A DNA stretch of 64,000 bases from an uncultured Asticcacaulis sp. (GCA_936940865.1 CAKZJB010000051.1:62001-126000), one strand, 5' to 3'; counted from the stretch's first letter, positions 17,343-26,143 are shown. Numbers and translations: made by a program. Notes: generated from the sequence alone by a model not told the origin.

Positions 17343-18377
17343 ATGGCTGCCGTGTCTCCGTCTCCGCTTGTCGATGCTTTCGGGCGCCGCATCTCTTATG
17401 TCCGGCTGTCGGTTACCGACCGCTGCGACTTGCGCTGCACCTATTGCATGTCGGAGCATCAGACCTTCCTGCCGCGCAAGGACCTGCTGACCTGGGAAGA
17501 GATGCTGCGTTTGTCGCGCTTCCTGATCGGACGCGGAGTCGATCGCCTGCGCATCACCGGCGGTGAGCCCCTGGTGCGCAAGGGGGTGCTCGACTTCCTG
17601 CGTGAGCTCGGGACCGAAGTCCATGCCGGGCGACTGAACGAACTGACGCTGACCACCAACGGCACGCTGCTGAAGGACGCCGTGCCGGCCCTGGCCGAGG
17701 CGGGCATCCGCCGCATCAACGTGTCGTGCGATACGCTGAAGCCCGATGTCTATCGCCGCGTCACGCGTGGCGGCGACCTGTCCAAGGTGCTCGACGGCAT
17801 CGAAGCCGCGCAGGCCGCCGGCATCAAGGTCAAGCTCAACGTCGTCGCGCTTCAACAGGACAATCGCGCCGAGCTGCACGACATCATCACCTTTGCCCAT
17901 AAGCGTGGAATCGGCGTGTCGCTGATCGAGACCATGCCTCTGGGCGACGAGATTGCCGGCCGTGAGGCGCAGTTCGTGTCGCTGAAGGATGTGCTGGGCG
18001 ACCTGCAAAGTTTCTGGCAGGTGGTGCCGGCGGCGGAAACGACCGGCGGGCCGGCGCGGTACTATCGTGTGGCCGAGACCGGCGGATTGCTGGGGCTGAT
18101 CACCCCGCTCAGCCATAATTTCTGCGATACCTGCAACCGTGTACGGATTACCTGTACCGGGCGGCTCTATATGTGCCTGGGCCAGGACGACCAGGTCGAC
18201 CTGCGTGAGCCCTTGCGTGCCGATGCAACGGACGCGGGACTGAGTGCCGCGCTCGACACGGCGCTGGCCTTGAAGCCGCGCCGCCACGACTTCTTTATCG
18301 CCTCGGACGCCTTGCCCGAACACGACGGCCAGCGTATTCACCGGCCTGCGCGAACCATGTCGCTGACGGGCGGATAA
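17343..18377 (+). CDS. moaA: GTP 3',8-cyclase (molybdopterin biosynthesis)
   Basis: Radical-SAM enzyme that, with MoaC, converts GTP to cyclic pyranopterin monophosphate. The N-terminal cluster motif CDLRCTYC, the SAM-binding ITGGEPLVR and the C-terminal cluster motif CDTCNRVRITCTGRLYMC are all present, as is the terminal Gly-Gly needed for activity. ATG 17343 gives 344 residues, normal for MoaA; an in-frame ATG at 17241 would add 34 non-conserved residues. It heads a compact moaA-moaB-moeA operon. No moaC, moaD or moaE is present in the window. Confidence 0.95.
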   Translation: MAAVSPSPLVDAFGRRISYVRLSVTDRCDLRCTYCMSEHQTFLPRKDLLTWEEMLRLSRFLIGRGVDRLRITGGEPLVRKGVLDFLRELGTEVHAGRLNELTLTTNGTLLKDAVPALAEAGIRRINVSCDTLKPDVYRRVTRGGDLSKVLDGIEAAQAAGIKVKLNVVALQQDNRAELHDIITFAHKRGIGVSLIETMPLGDEIAGREAQFVSLKDVLGDLQSFWQVVPAAETTGGPARYYRVAETGGLLGLITPLSHNFCDTCNRVRITCTGRLYMCLGQDDQVDLREPLRADATDAGLSAALDTALALKPRRHDFFIASDALPEHDGQRIHRPARTMSLTGG

Positions 18378-18392
18378 CCGGGAGAATTTAAA

Positions 18393-18956
18393 ATGAGCGC
18401 CGACAACGACTTCCCCAATCTCGGCGGCGGGCGGATCGATACCGACCGGCCGTTTCGCAGCGTCAATATCGCTGTCCTGACCGTATCGGACAGCCGCACG
18501 CGCGAAACCGATACGTCAGGCGACGTCCTGGCCAAACGCATCGAGGCGGCCGGTCACCACGTGGCGGCGCGCGAACTGGTGCGCGACGACATCGATCATA
18601 TCCGCCACGTCGTGAAGAACTGGGTCAGCTCAGGCAATGTCGACGCCATCATTTCGACCGGCGGCACCGGTATTACCGGGCGCGACGTAACGCCCGAGGC
18701 GGTCGAACCCCTGCTGTCGAAGCGCATCGAAGGCTTTTCGACCATCTTCCACATGCTGAGCTACCAGACGGTCGGCCTGTCGACCCTGCAGTCGCGCGCC
18801 CTGGCGGGCATTATCGACGGCGTTTTCATCTTCTGCCTGCCCGGCTCGAACGGCGCGGTCAAGGACGGCTGGGACAAGGTCATCCGCTGGCAGCTCGACA
18901 GCCGTCATGGCCCCTGCAACATGGTCGAGCTGATGCCCAGGTTAAAAGAAGTCTGA
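18393..18956 (+). CDS. moaB: Molybdenum cofactor biosynthesis protein B
   Basis: MogA/MoaB-family molybdopterin-binding protein, probably adenylylating molybdopterin before metal insertion. AVLTVSDSRTRETDTSG and the glycine-rich STGGTGITGRDVTPEA are diagnostic. A GGGAG ribosome-binding site lies upstream of ATG 18393. The 187 residues include a short N-terminal extension. It lies 15 bp after moaA, and its TGA overlaps the moeA ATG by one base, so the three genes form one operon. Confidence 0.95.
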   Translation: MSADNDFPNLGGGRIDTDRPFRSVNIAVLTVSDSRTRETDTSGDVLAKRIEAAGHHVAARELVRDDIDHIRHVVKNWVSSGNVDAIISTGGTGITGRDVTPEAVEPLLSKRIEGFSTIFHMLSYQTVGLSTLQSRALAGIIDGVFIFCLPGSNGAVKDGWDKVIRWQLDSRHGPCNMVELMPRLKEV

Positions 18957-20167
18957 TGGACGCCCGGAAGAACGTCCCTGTCGCCGAAGCGGTCGATATC
19001 GTCCGTGCGGCGTCGCTGATCGCCGAGTCCCGGAAGGTTTCCCTGAAAAAGGCCCACGGCCGCGTGCTGCTTGAGACGATCCCGGCCACGCGCGACCAGC
19101 CGCCGTTCGCCGCCTCGGCCATGGACGGCTATGCCATCCGCCGCGAGAGCCTTGGCGCGGAGACCTTGGCCGTTATCGGCGAAAGTGCCGCCGGCGCGCG
19201 GTTCAAGGGAGAGGTCCGCCTGGGCGAGGCCGTGCGCATTTTCACGGGCGCGCCGGTGCCCGATGGTTGCGACCTTGTCGTCATCCAGGAGAACGTGACT
19301 CGCGAAGGCGACGTCATCCGTTTGTTGGCCGACGCGAAAAAGGGCGGCGACAATATTCGCCCCGCCGCTCAGGACTTTGCCGCCGGAGACGTCTTGCTGG
19401 ACGCCGGCCTGCGCCTCGATCCGTGGCGGCTGTCCCTGGTGGCGGCGTCGGGCCGCGATCGTGTAAAGGTTGCCCGCAGGCCGAAAATCGCGCTGCTGTG
19501 CACGGGGGACGAACTGGTGCCGCCGGGGGATAAGCCGTCCGCCGACCAGATTTTCGAGTCGGCGTCCTTCGCCCTGATGGCGTTGATCGAACAATGGGGC
19601 GGCAAGGCGGAAGCCCTTGGCGTCGAAGGCGACAGCGAAAAGGCCATCGTCAAGGCGTTGAAGAATGCAAAGGCTGATATCGTCGTCACGGTCGGCGGCG
19701 CCAGCGTCGGCGACCGCGACCTGGTCAAGCCGGCCCTGTCGCAACTGGGCCTGGCACTCGATTTCCAGAGCCTCAGTCTTCGCCCGGGCAAGCCGACAGC
19801 CTTTGGACGCCTGGCCGACGGGCGCCGGGTCTTGAGCCTGCCCGGCAATCCGGCGTCGGCCTTCGTCGTGGCGCAACTGTTGCTGAAAGCCTGGATCGAG
19901 GCTTCGCTGGGCATGCCGTTGATTTCGCCCTTCCTGACCGCGAAACTGGCCGTGCCCCTGCCGGCCACCGGGCCGCGCGAAACCTATCTGCGGGCGCGAA
20001 CGGGCATATCCAGCGACGGACAGTTCGAGGTGGCGCCCTTCCCGCAGCAGGATTCGTCGCTGGTCGGCGTCTTTGCCCGTGCCGATGCGCTGGTGCGCCT
20101 GCCGGCGGGCGCGCCGGCCATGGCCGCGGGCGACACCGTAGATGTGTTGCCGCTCGACCGCCTGTAG
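18956..20167 (+). CDS. moeA: Molybdopterin molybdenumtransferase
   Basis: Inserts molybdate into adenylylated molybdopterin. The order of segments is that of MoeA: SAMDGYAIR and FTGAPVPDGCD in domain I, the MoaB-like LLCTGDEL and VTVGGASVGDRDLV, and SLPGNPASAFVVAQL. A small C-terminal beta-domain follows. The 403 residues are typical. It is the third gene of the Moco operon, coupled to moaB. No terminator hairpin is obvious in the 126 bp that follow, which hold the transporter promoter. Confidence 0.95.
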   Translation: MDARKNVPVAEAVDIVRAASLIAESRKVSLKKAHGRVLLETIPATRDQPPFAASAMDGYAIRRESLGAETLAVIGESAAGARFKGEVRLGEAVRIFTGAPVPDGCDLVVIQENVTREGDVIRLLADAKKGGDNIRPAAQDFAAGDVLLDAGLRLDPWRLSLVAASGRDRVKVARRPKIALLCTGDELVPPGDKPSADQIFESASFALMALIEQWGGKAEALGVEGDSEKAIVKALKNAKADIVVTVGGASVGDRDLVKPALSQLGLALDFQSLSLRPGKPTAFGRLADGRRVLSLPGNPASAFVVAQLLLKAWIEASLGMPLISPFLTAKLAVPLPATGPRETYLRARTGISSDGQFEVAPFPQQDSSLVGVFARADALVRLPAGAPAMAAGDTVDVLPLDRL

Positions 20168-20175
20168 AAATTACG

Positions 20176-20189
20176 TGTTAGCGCTACAA
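20176..20189. promoter_or_regulatory. Operator-like palindrome upstream of the MHS transporter
   Basis: TGTTAGCGCTACAA is centred on AGCGCT and differs by one base from TGGTAGCGCTAACA when reversed. That matches the LacI-type xylose operator described in Caulobacter as I recall it. The same gap also holds a perfect GTGACGTCAC (20224-20233). Confidence 0.45.
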
Positions 20190-20293
20190 CTTTCGCCAAC
20201 CCTGGGCGGCGAATGCGCTTGTCGTGACGTCACCCCTGTGTCATCTGTCTGTGCGAGAGAGAGGCAATCTCCAAACCGACAGGGGTAGAACAC

Positions 20294-21949
20294 ATGGCCG
20301 GCCAAGGTCCGGGCGCCGCTGCGCCCAAAGCATCCAGCATGTTCCTGGTGATCGGAGCGTCTTCGCTCGGCACCGTTTTCGAGTGGTTCGATTTCTTCGT
20401 CTTCGCGACGCTGGCGCCCGTGATCAGCACGAAGTTCTTCGAAGTCGAAGGCATCAATTCGACGACCGCATTCATCTTCGCGCTGCTGGCCTTCGCCGCC
20501 GGCTTCATCGTGCGCCCGCTCGGCGCCTTCATCTTCGGTCATATCGGCGACCGTGTCGGCCGCAAGACGACCTTCCTGCTGACCATGATCATCATGGGCC
20601 TGTCGACCTTCGCGGTCGGCCTGCTGCCCGACTACAAGCAGATCGGTATGGCGGCGCCCAGTATCCTGATCGGCCTGCGCCTTCTGCAGGGCCTGGCGCT
20701 GGGGGGAGAGTACGGCGGCGCGGCGACCTATGTCGCCGAGCATTCGCCGCATAACCGCCGCGGCCTGATGACCTCGTGGATCCAGACGACCGCGACTTTC
20801 GGCCTCCTGCTGTCGCTGGTGCTGATCAGCGTCACGCGCACGAATCTCGGCGAAGACGTCTTCAAGGACTGGGGCTGGCGCGTGCCGTTCCTGTCGTCGA
20901 TCGTCCTGCTGCTGGTCTCGGTGTGGATCCGCATGCAGCTCAACGAAAGCCCGGTCTTCCAGGCGATGAAGGATGAAGGCAGCCTGTCCAAGGCGCCGTT
21001 CAGCGAGGCCTTCCTGCAATGGAAGAACCTGAAGGTCGTGCTGCTGGCGCTGTTCGGCCTTGTCGCCGGCCAGGGCGTGGTGTGGTACGCCGGCCAGTTC
21101 TACGCCCTGTTCTTCCTGCAGAACCTGCTGCACGTCGATGCCAATACGGCTTACTTCCTGATCGGCGCGGCCCTGGTCATCGCCACGCCCTTCTTCCTGG
21201 TTTTCGGCTGGCTGTCCGACATGTGGGGCCGCAAGCCGATCATCCTGGCCGGCCTGCTGCTGGCCTGTGTCGGCTACATTCCGCTCTTCCACGCCTTGAC
21301 TGATGCCGTCAATCCGGCGTTGGGCAAGGCCCAGGCGACGTCGCCGGTCACGGTCGTCGCCGACCCGAACGCCTGCGCCCTGCAGTTCGATCCTGTGGGT
21401 AAGGCCAAGTTCCTGCAGTCCTGCGATATCGCCAAGTCGGCCCTGGCCAAGGGCGGCATTTCCTATGGCAACGTCGCCGCGCCTGTCGGGACGGTGGCCA
21501 GCATCCATGTCGGCCAGACCGTGGTCGAATCCTACGAGGGCACCAAGCTGACCGGCGACGCCGCCAAGGCCGCCGCGGCCGACTTCAAGAAGCGCCTCGG
21601 CGCCGCGCTCAAGACAGCGGGATATCCCGAAAAGGCCGATGCGAAGGCGATCGACACGCCCAAGGCCCTGACGATCCTGACCCTGCTGGTCATCCTGGTG
21701 ACCATGGTCTATGCCCCGATGGCGGCGGCCCTGGTCGAACTGTTCCCGGCGCGCATCCGCTACTCGGCCATGTCGGCGCCGTATCACTTCGGCAACGGCT
21801 GGTTCGGCGGCCTGCTGCCCTTCATCGCCTTCACCATCATCGCGACGACGGGGGGCATTTATGACGGGCTGTGGTATCCGATTATTATCTCGGGCATCAC
21901 ATTCGTCATCGGCTTCTTCTTCTACAAGGAAAAGAAGACGGACGACTAA
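20294..21949 (+). CDS. MFS transporter, metabolite:H+ symporter (MHS) type
   Basis: Inner-membrane proton symporter of 551 residues with about 12 predicted transmembrane helices. The MFS signature GHIGDRVGRKTT lies between helices 2 and 3, with LRLLQGLALGGEYGGA and the second-half repeat GWLSDMWGRKP. The MHS branch (ProP/KgtP/ShiA-like) is indicated by FEWFDFFVFATLAP. A hydrophilic insertion of roughly 110 residues (about 335-445) with two cysteines (NACAL, QSCDIA) interrupts the C-terminal half and is not part of the usual 430-residue core. The substrate is unknown. A LacI-type operator upstream hints at a sugar or sugar acid. Confidence 0.88.
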   Translation: MAGQGPGAAAPKASSMFLVIGASSLGTVFEWFDFFVFATLAPVISTKFFEVEGINSTTAFIFALLAFAAGFIVRPLGAFIFGHIGDRVGRKTTFLLTMIIMGLSTFAVGLLPDYKQIGMAAPSILIGLRLLQGLALGGEYGGAATYVAEHSPHNRRGLMTSWIQTTATFGLLLSLVLISVTRTNLGEDVFKDWGWRVPFLSSIVLLLVSVWIRMQLNESPVFQAMKDEGSLSKAPFSEAFLQWKNLKVVLLALFGLVAGQGVVWYAGQFYALFFLQNLLHVDANTAYFLIGAALVIATPFFLVFGWLSDMWGRKPIILAGLLLACVGYIPLFHALTDAVNPALGKAQATSPVTVVADPNACALQFDPVGKAKFLQSCDIAKSALAKGGISYGNVAAPVGTVASIHVGQTVVESYEGTKLTGDAAKAAAADFKKRLGAALKTAGYPEKADAKAIDTPKALTILTLLVILVTMVYAPMAAALVELFPARIRYSAMSAPYHFGNGWFGGLLPFIAFTIIATTGGIYDGLWYPIIISGITFVIGFFFYKEKKTDD

Positions 21950-21981
21950 TCAACAATAACTCCGTTATCACGAAAACGTGG

Positions 21982-22013
21982 CCCCCGGTCTGATTGATCG
22001 GGGGTTTCTTTTT
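21982..22013 (+). terminator. Terminator of the MHS transporter gene
   Basis: A CCCCCG ... CGGGGG stem is followed by TTTCTTTTT. It lies about 30 bp after the transporter stop. Confidence 0.85.
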
Positions 22014-22064
22014 GGCCATCCTCGGCCCGGGTTTCATACCGAAGCCATAGCTGGGGTGTCCGTC

Positions 22065-23258
22065 ATGACCGATATCGTATCCCGGCCCGCATCTGCAGGC
22101 CTTATTGCCCGCGTTCAGAATATCCTGCTCAAGCCGTCGCCAACCTGGGACGAAATCGCGACCGAACCATCAAGCATTCGGTCTGTCTATATGGGCTATG
22201 TCCTGCCGTTGGCCGCCATAGGTCCGGTGGCGGCGGCCGTCGGGAGCTCGGTTTTCGGCATCAACGCCTTCTTCGCGGTCTACCGCATGCCGGTCGTCTG
22301 GGCCGTCAGCCAGGCGATCGTCAGCTATGTCCTGACCCTCGTCCTCGTCTACATCCAGGCCCTGATCATCGATGCCCTGGCGCCCAGCTTCGGCGGCACG
22401 AAGGACCGGCTGGCCGCGTTCAAGGTTTCGGCCTATTCGTGGACGGCCGCCTGGGTCGCCGGTATCTTCGCTATCTTTCCATTACTGGGGATTCTCGGTC
22501 TTCTCGGCTTCTATAGCCTCTACCTCATGTATCGGGGGCTGCCGCGGCTGATGAAGGCGCCGGACGACAAGGCTATCGGCTATACGGCGGTGGTCGTCAT
22601 CATCTCGATCGTCATGGCCATGGTCGCCGGCGCGATTGCAGGCACGGTCGGCGGGATCGGCATGATGGGCGCGCATGGTCCCATGGCGACCGCATCCAGG
22701 GTGTCCGGAACCGCTGTCGTGCCGGGCGTCGGGTCGGTCGATCTGGGCAAGATGCAGGCGGCGACCGAACAGATGGCCGCGCAGGCGTCGGCCATGCATG
22801 ACGGCAAGACAACCGAAAAAGCCGCCGATCCGCAGGCCCTGCTGGCCCTGATGCCCGCGAGTTTCATGGGCGCGGCGCGCAGCGATACCTCGACCGATTC
22901 CGGCGGCGCCGGCGGCATGGCCGTGGCCAATGCCCAGGCCACCTATGCGGTGAACGGCGGCTCGGTTCGTCTCAAGATCACCGATATGGGCAGTATGAGC
23001 GGCTTCGGCGCCATGGCCCAGGCCATGAACGTCAATCACACCCAGACCACCGAAACCGGCTATGAAAAGGTCGAGTCGAAGGACGGCCGCATGATCAGCG
23101 AAAAATACGACAACCAGGCTAGGTCGGGCAGCTATTCCGTCCTGGCCGGATCGCGGATTTCGGTCGAGGCCGAAGGCAACGGCGTCGACATGGCGACGCT
23201 GAAAAACCTGGTCAATGCGATCGATATGAACCGGGCGCAGGCGCTGGTGGCGGGGTGA
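22065..23258 (+). CDS. Yip1-domain membrane protein
   Basis: Integral membrane protein of 397 residues. The first 200 residues show a Yip1-like pattern: an amphipathic start (IARVQNILLKPSPTWDEIA), then five hydrophobic segments including VLPLAAIGPVAAAVGSSVFG and AWVAGIFAIFPLLGILGLLG. A sixth hydrophobic stretch near residue 180 precedes a 170-residue hydrophilic C-terminal domain rich in Ala, Met and Gly, probably periplasmic. ATG 22065 has a GGGG upstream; the in-frame start at 21978 lies in the terminator and is rejected. Its 3' end overlaps the convergent hydrolase gene by 47 bp. Function is unknown. Confidence 0.8.
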   Translation: MTDIVSRPASAGLIARVQNILLKPSPTWDEIATEPSSIRSVYMGYVLPLAAIGPVAAAVGSSVFGINAFFAVYRMPVVWAVSQAIVSYVLTLVLVYIQALIIDALAPSFGGTKDRLAAFKVSAYSWTAAWVAGIFAIFPLLGILGLLGFYSLYLMYRGLPRLMKAPDDKAIGYTAVVVIISIVMAMVAGAIAGTVGGIGMMGAHGPMATASRVSGTAVVPGVGSVDLGKMQAATEQMAAQASAMHDGKTTEKAADPQALLALMPASFMGAARSDTSTDSGGAGGMAVANAQATYAVNGGSVRLKITDMGSMSGFGAMAQAMNVNHTQTTETGYEKVESKDGRMISEKYDNQARSGSYSVLAGSRISVEAEGNGVDMATLKNLVNAIDMNRAQALVAG

Positions 23259-24105
23259 TTACAAGCGTGGGATCCAGGTCCTCGTCCTTGAGGCCCAGGA
23301 ACTGCCAGTAGCGGGGATAGGCGCCGTCGCGCGTCAGCGTGTTGTGTTCGGAATTCGGCATGGCGACAAAGGTTTTCGGACCGTTCGCCATGCCGAACAG
23401 GCGTTTGCCGTCGCAGAACGGGATGACGCTGTCGCGTGTGCCGTGGATGACCAGCAGCGGCATGTGAACGTCCTTGATGCGCGTCCGGCTTTCGAACTTG
23501 TCGTGCATCAGCAGCGATACCGGGATGAAGGGGTAGCGTTCGGAGGCAACGTCCGAGGCGGCCGTGAACGGCGCCTCGAGGATCAGGGCGCGAGCCGGCC
23601 GCTTCGTCGCCACATAGGTCGCAACGCCGGTACCCAGGCTGTGACCGTGGATGACGATGTCCCGATCGCGGAACCCCTGGCTTTTCAGCCAGTCGTAGGC
23701 CGCCAGCCCGTCGATGAGCAGTCCCTGTTCCGTCGGATGTCCCGTCGAGCCCGAAAAGCCGCGATAGGCCAGGGCCAGGTAACCCACCCCTTCCTTGTGC
23801 ATTCGGATGTAGCGCCATTTTCCCATTTCCAGCGTTCCGCTCTGGCCGTGGAAAAACAGGATGACCGGCTTGCCCGGCCGGGGCGGCTCATACCAGGCCT
23901 GCAGTGTCTCACCATCCGGTGTATGGATGGTGATATCCCGGATGGCCAGGCCGTGAATGTCCGGCGTCTCGTGGCCGGGCTTGGCTTCAAACAACATCTG
24001 GCGCTGGTTGAAATAGAGATAGCCGAGCACGCCGATATAGGCGATCGCTACCGTTGCGACGATCGCGATAAGGGCGATCCGCAGGGCGGTCCATAACCGT
24101 TTCAT
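23212..24105 (-). CDS. Membrane-anchored alpha/beta hydrolase (BEM46/FrsA-like)
   Basis: Serine hydrolase of 297 residues with one N-terminal transmembrane helix (about 7-30) that would hold the catalytic domain in the periplasm. The triad is visible as GHSLGTG (Ser), HGTRDSVIP (Asp) and NSEHNTL (His), with the oxyanion region FFHGQSG. The start at 24105 overlaps the stop of the preceding gene (ATGA), indicating an operon. The C-terminus ends in a Pro-rich tail inside the coding region of the convergent Yip1 gene. The substrate is unknown. Confidence 0.87.
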   Translation of the reverse strand: MKRLWTALRIALIAIVATVAIAYIGVLGYLYFNQRQMLFEAKPGHETPDIHGLAIRDITIHTPDGETLQAWYEPPRPGKPVILFFHGQSGTLEMGKWRYIRMHKEGVGYLALAYRGFSGSTGHPTEQGLLIDGLAAYDWLKSQGFRDRDIVIHGHSLGTGVATYVATKRPARALILEAPFTAASDVASERYPFIPVSLLMHDKFESRTRIKDVHMPLLVIHGTRDSVIPFCDGKRLFGMANGPKTFVAMPNSEHNTLTRDGAYPRYWQFLGLKDEDLDPTLVITPPPAPAPGSYRSH

Positions 24106-24728
24106 CAGAAAAACCCGGCCTGTTCGGTGCTGGTGACATGGGCCACCATGGCGCGCGAAAGCCGGGCCGCCAGCCGGATGCCGAAGGCTGCGGCGGAGCC
24201 GATAAAGACCGTCAGCATGCCCATCCAGACCGGCGTTTCGCGATCGGCGTCGTTGCCGAACACGAGGATACACGCAATCAGCAACAGAAAGCCGCCAAGG
24301 AAGGTCGTCGTCAGGCGCAGCGACCAGAAAGCCACGACGAGCACGCGCAATGCGCCGTCCCGGGGCGCGGCTTCGTGGGCCAGGCTGCGGAGCACCAGGG
24401 CCGGGGCGACATAGCAGGCTCCGGGAATGAGAAAGCCCAGCCAGGCCCACAGGCGTGTGCCGTCCCCCTTGCGCGGCGGCCGCGCGGCGGCAACGGCCGC
24501 GGTCCAGACGGGAAGAACCAGCATGGCGGTCAGATAGGGCAGGGCGCCGGCGACGCAGGCCACGACGGCCAGGGAAACATAGGGAACATCGCTCTTGTGG
24601 ATGAAAAGCGCGGCCAGCCAGAGCGCGGCGGCCAAGCCCTCCAGTGCGATGACAATCCAGAACAGAATCTGCAGGGTGATGGTCAGGCCCCTCAGCCACC
24701 TGAAACGCGCCGCGCCCTTGTCCGCCAT
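24105..24728 (-). CDS. Multi-spanning membrane protein of unknown function
   Basis: A 207-residue integral membrane protein with about five to six hydrophobic segments, first WLRGLTITLQILFWIVIALEG and last MLTVFIGSAAAFGIRLAA. The layout resembles the DUF4328 group, but this is not certain. The start at 24728 has a strong GGAGGGG ribosome-binding site; a 5' extension to 24782 does not. It is coupled to the downstream alpha/beta hydrolase by an ATGA overlap. It is transcribed divergently from the 25.0-kb membrane/regulator pair across a gap holding an AT-rich imperfect palindrome (GTTTACAAATTAAAC, about 24800). Confidence 0.75.
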   Translation of the reverse strand: MADKGAARFRWLRGLTITLQILFWIVIALEGLAAALWLAALFIHKSDVPYVSLAVVACVAGALPYLTAMLVLPVWTAAVAAARPPRKGDGTRLWAWLGFLIPGACYVAPALVLRSLAHEAAPRDGALRVLVVAFWSLRLTTTFLGGFLLLIACILVFGNDADRETPVWMGMLTVFIGSAAAFGIRLAARLSRAMVAHVTSTEQAGFF

Positions 24729-24865
24729 GTCTTTCGTCCCCTCCGGCGGGGCGACTATCGACGGTCGCCGTCCCTCGCGCAAGACGAATTCAAATAAACA
24801 AGTTTACAAATTAAACCGTTTGGGCTATGGGGATAGGATCGGCGAATGACCAGGGAGAGAGCCCG

Positions 24866-25015
24866 ATGATGTCCTCATTCCAGCTTCAGTGTCCGGCCTT
24901 GCCGGGAATGGGCCTGTTGAGCTTTACGCCGGCCGTGGGCTACACTCCGGTCCGCACGATTCTCTGTGGCCGCCGCCGGGGCGCGGGCCTGCAGACCCGG
25001 GAGGCGATGGCATGA
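24866..25015 (+). CDS. Possible small leader ORF
   Basis: A 49-codon frame preceded by GGGAGAGAG at good spacing, whose stop overlaps the next start codon (ATGA), an arrangement suggesting translational coupling. The predicted peptide has no recognisable domain and only weak hydrophobicity. It could equally be untranslated leader. Confidence 0.25.
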   Translation: MMSSFQLQCPALPGMGLLSFTPAVGYTPVRTILCGRRRGAGLQTREAMA

Positions 25016-25635
25016 CGGACGCGGAGAACGAAACCCTGCACGATAACCTGACCTTCGTGCGCGCGCTCGTCTCGGAAGGCGGGCAGGTCCAGGCGTCGGC
25101 CGGTGCGGCCTTTCTGACGGGCGGCCTGTGCTATGGCGTGCAATGCCTGTTGAACTGGGCGCAGATCATGGGCTGGCTGCCCGGCGGCACCGGGCCCAGC
25201 CTGTTTGTCGGTATTGCGCCGACGGTCATTTTCCTGGTCGCCATCTGCATCCTTTTCTGGCGGGACCGCAAGAACCGGCAGGAGGGGGTGGCGACGCGCG
25301 CGCTCAGCGCCGCCTTCGGAAGCGCCGGCCTGGCCAATATCTTCATGGTGGCGGTCTTCGGCTATAACGCCTTTCTCGAAAAGAGCCTGACCGTCTGGCT
25401 GTTTTACCCGGTGGTGGTCTGTGCTTTTCAGGGCGCTGTCTGGTACATCGCCTACATGATCCGACGCAAGCTGTGGCTGGCCGGGGTCTCGGCGGGCTGG
25501 TTCGCGACAACCCTGGCGCTGGGGCTGCTGGTCCACCAGACGCAATCCTACATTCTGATCCTGGGGCTGGCCTTGCTGGTTATCATGGGAGGCTCGGGCT
25601 ACGGCCTGCTGCAATCGGCGCGGAAAAGGATCTGA
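25012..25635 (+). CDS. Integral membrane protein of unknown function
   Basis: A 207-residue protein with about five transmembrane helices, for example SLFVGIAPTVIFLVAICILFW and YILILGLALLVIMGGSGYGL, after a soluble N-terminal segment (MTDAENETLHDNLTFVRALV). A GGGAGG lies 8 nt before ATG 25012. It is followed 5 bp later by a small winged-helix regulator. A membrane protein paired with a small MarR/PadR-like regulator recurs in Caulobacterales, but no function can be assigned from sequence. Confidence 0.78.
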   Translation: MTDAENETLHDNLTFVRALVSEGGQVQASAGAAFLTGGLCYGVQCLLNWAQIMGWLPGGTGPSLFVGIAPTVIFLVAICILFWRDRKNRQEGVATRALSAAFGSAGLANIFMVAVFGYNAFLEKSLTVWLFYPVVVCAFQGAVWYIAYMIRRKLWLAGVSAGWFATTLALGLLVHQTQSYILILGLALLVIMGGSGYGLLQSARKRI

Positions 25636-25640
25636 GACCC

Positions 25641-25940
25641 GTGCCAGGATTCGACGTTACCCGTCTCGATGACGCCATCCATGGCCGGCTCAGGCTTGGC
25701 ATCATGGCGTACCTGATGGATGTCGAGGCGGCCGACTTCACCGAGCTCAAAACGGTTCTCGACGCTACTCAGGGCAACCTGTCGGTACACCTGCGCAAGC
25801 TGGAAGAGGCCGGCTATGTCGAAATCGTCAAGAGTTTCCAGGGGCGCAAGCCGCTGACGCGCGTGCACGTGACGGCGCAGGGGCGGAAGGCTTTCGCCGA
25901 CTATCTCGATGCGCTGGCGGGCCTGGTCGTAAAGCGCTGA
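25641..25940 (+). CDS. Small winged-helix transcriptional regulator
   Basis: A 99-residue DNA-binding protein starting at GTG 25641, with AAGGA upstream. Residues about 8-80 form a winged helix of the HTH_27/MarR-like type: LDDAIHGRLRLGIMAYL, the recognition helix region ATQGNLSVHLRKLEEAGYV, and wing GRKPLTRVHVTAQGRKAF. It has no ligand or metal-binding domain. It is co-transcribed with the preceding membrane protein and may control this unit through the AT-rich palindrome near 24800. Confidence 0.85.
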   Translation: MPGFDVTRLDDAIHGRLRLGIMAYLMDVEAADFTELKTVLDATQGNLSVHLRKLEEAGYVEIVKSFQGRKPLTRVHVTAQGRKAFADYLDALAGLVVKR

Positions 25941-25951
25941 CTGTTTGACGG

Positions 25952-26143
25952 CTACTGTTGGGCGGTAATCGCCGACGTGTGGCCCATGTTGTGGATCTTG
26001 TGGGCCGCGACGACGCCAACGGTCAGGATGACCGCCCACATGGCGGCGGAGAGCGTAAAGCCATACAGCCAGCCGAAAGGATTGCGGAGGACGAGTATGG
26101 GCGCCGGGTCGCCCATCGGCCCGGACCTGGATACCACTGTCAT
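25952..26143 (-). CDS. Small membrane protein, hypothetical
   Basis: A 63-residue frame with one strong transmembrane segment (GFTLSAAMWAVILTVGVVAAH) and a cytosolic-type N-terminus (LVLRNPFGWLYG). A GGGGCG sequence lies upstream of ATG 26143. It fills an otherwise empty stretch convergent with the regulator gene and has no overlapping competitor. No family is recognised; assignment rests on composition and position only. Confidence 0.5.
   Translation of the reverse strand: MTVVSRSGPMGDPAPILVLRNPFGWLYGFTLSAAMWAVILTVGVVAAHKIHNMGHTSAITAQQ

Noticed and set aside
18661-18679. GGCACCGGTATTACC in moaB
   Set aside because: It encodes the conserved glycine-rich TGGTGITG motif of MoaB, so protein constraint explains it.
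20171-21787. 538-codon leftward frame opposite the MHS transporter
   Set aside because: Gln/Arg/Asp-rich shadow typical of antisense frames of membrane-protein genes; no ribosome-binding site or domain.
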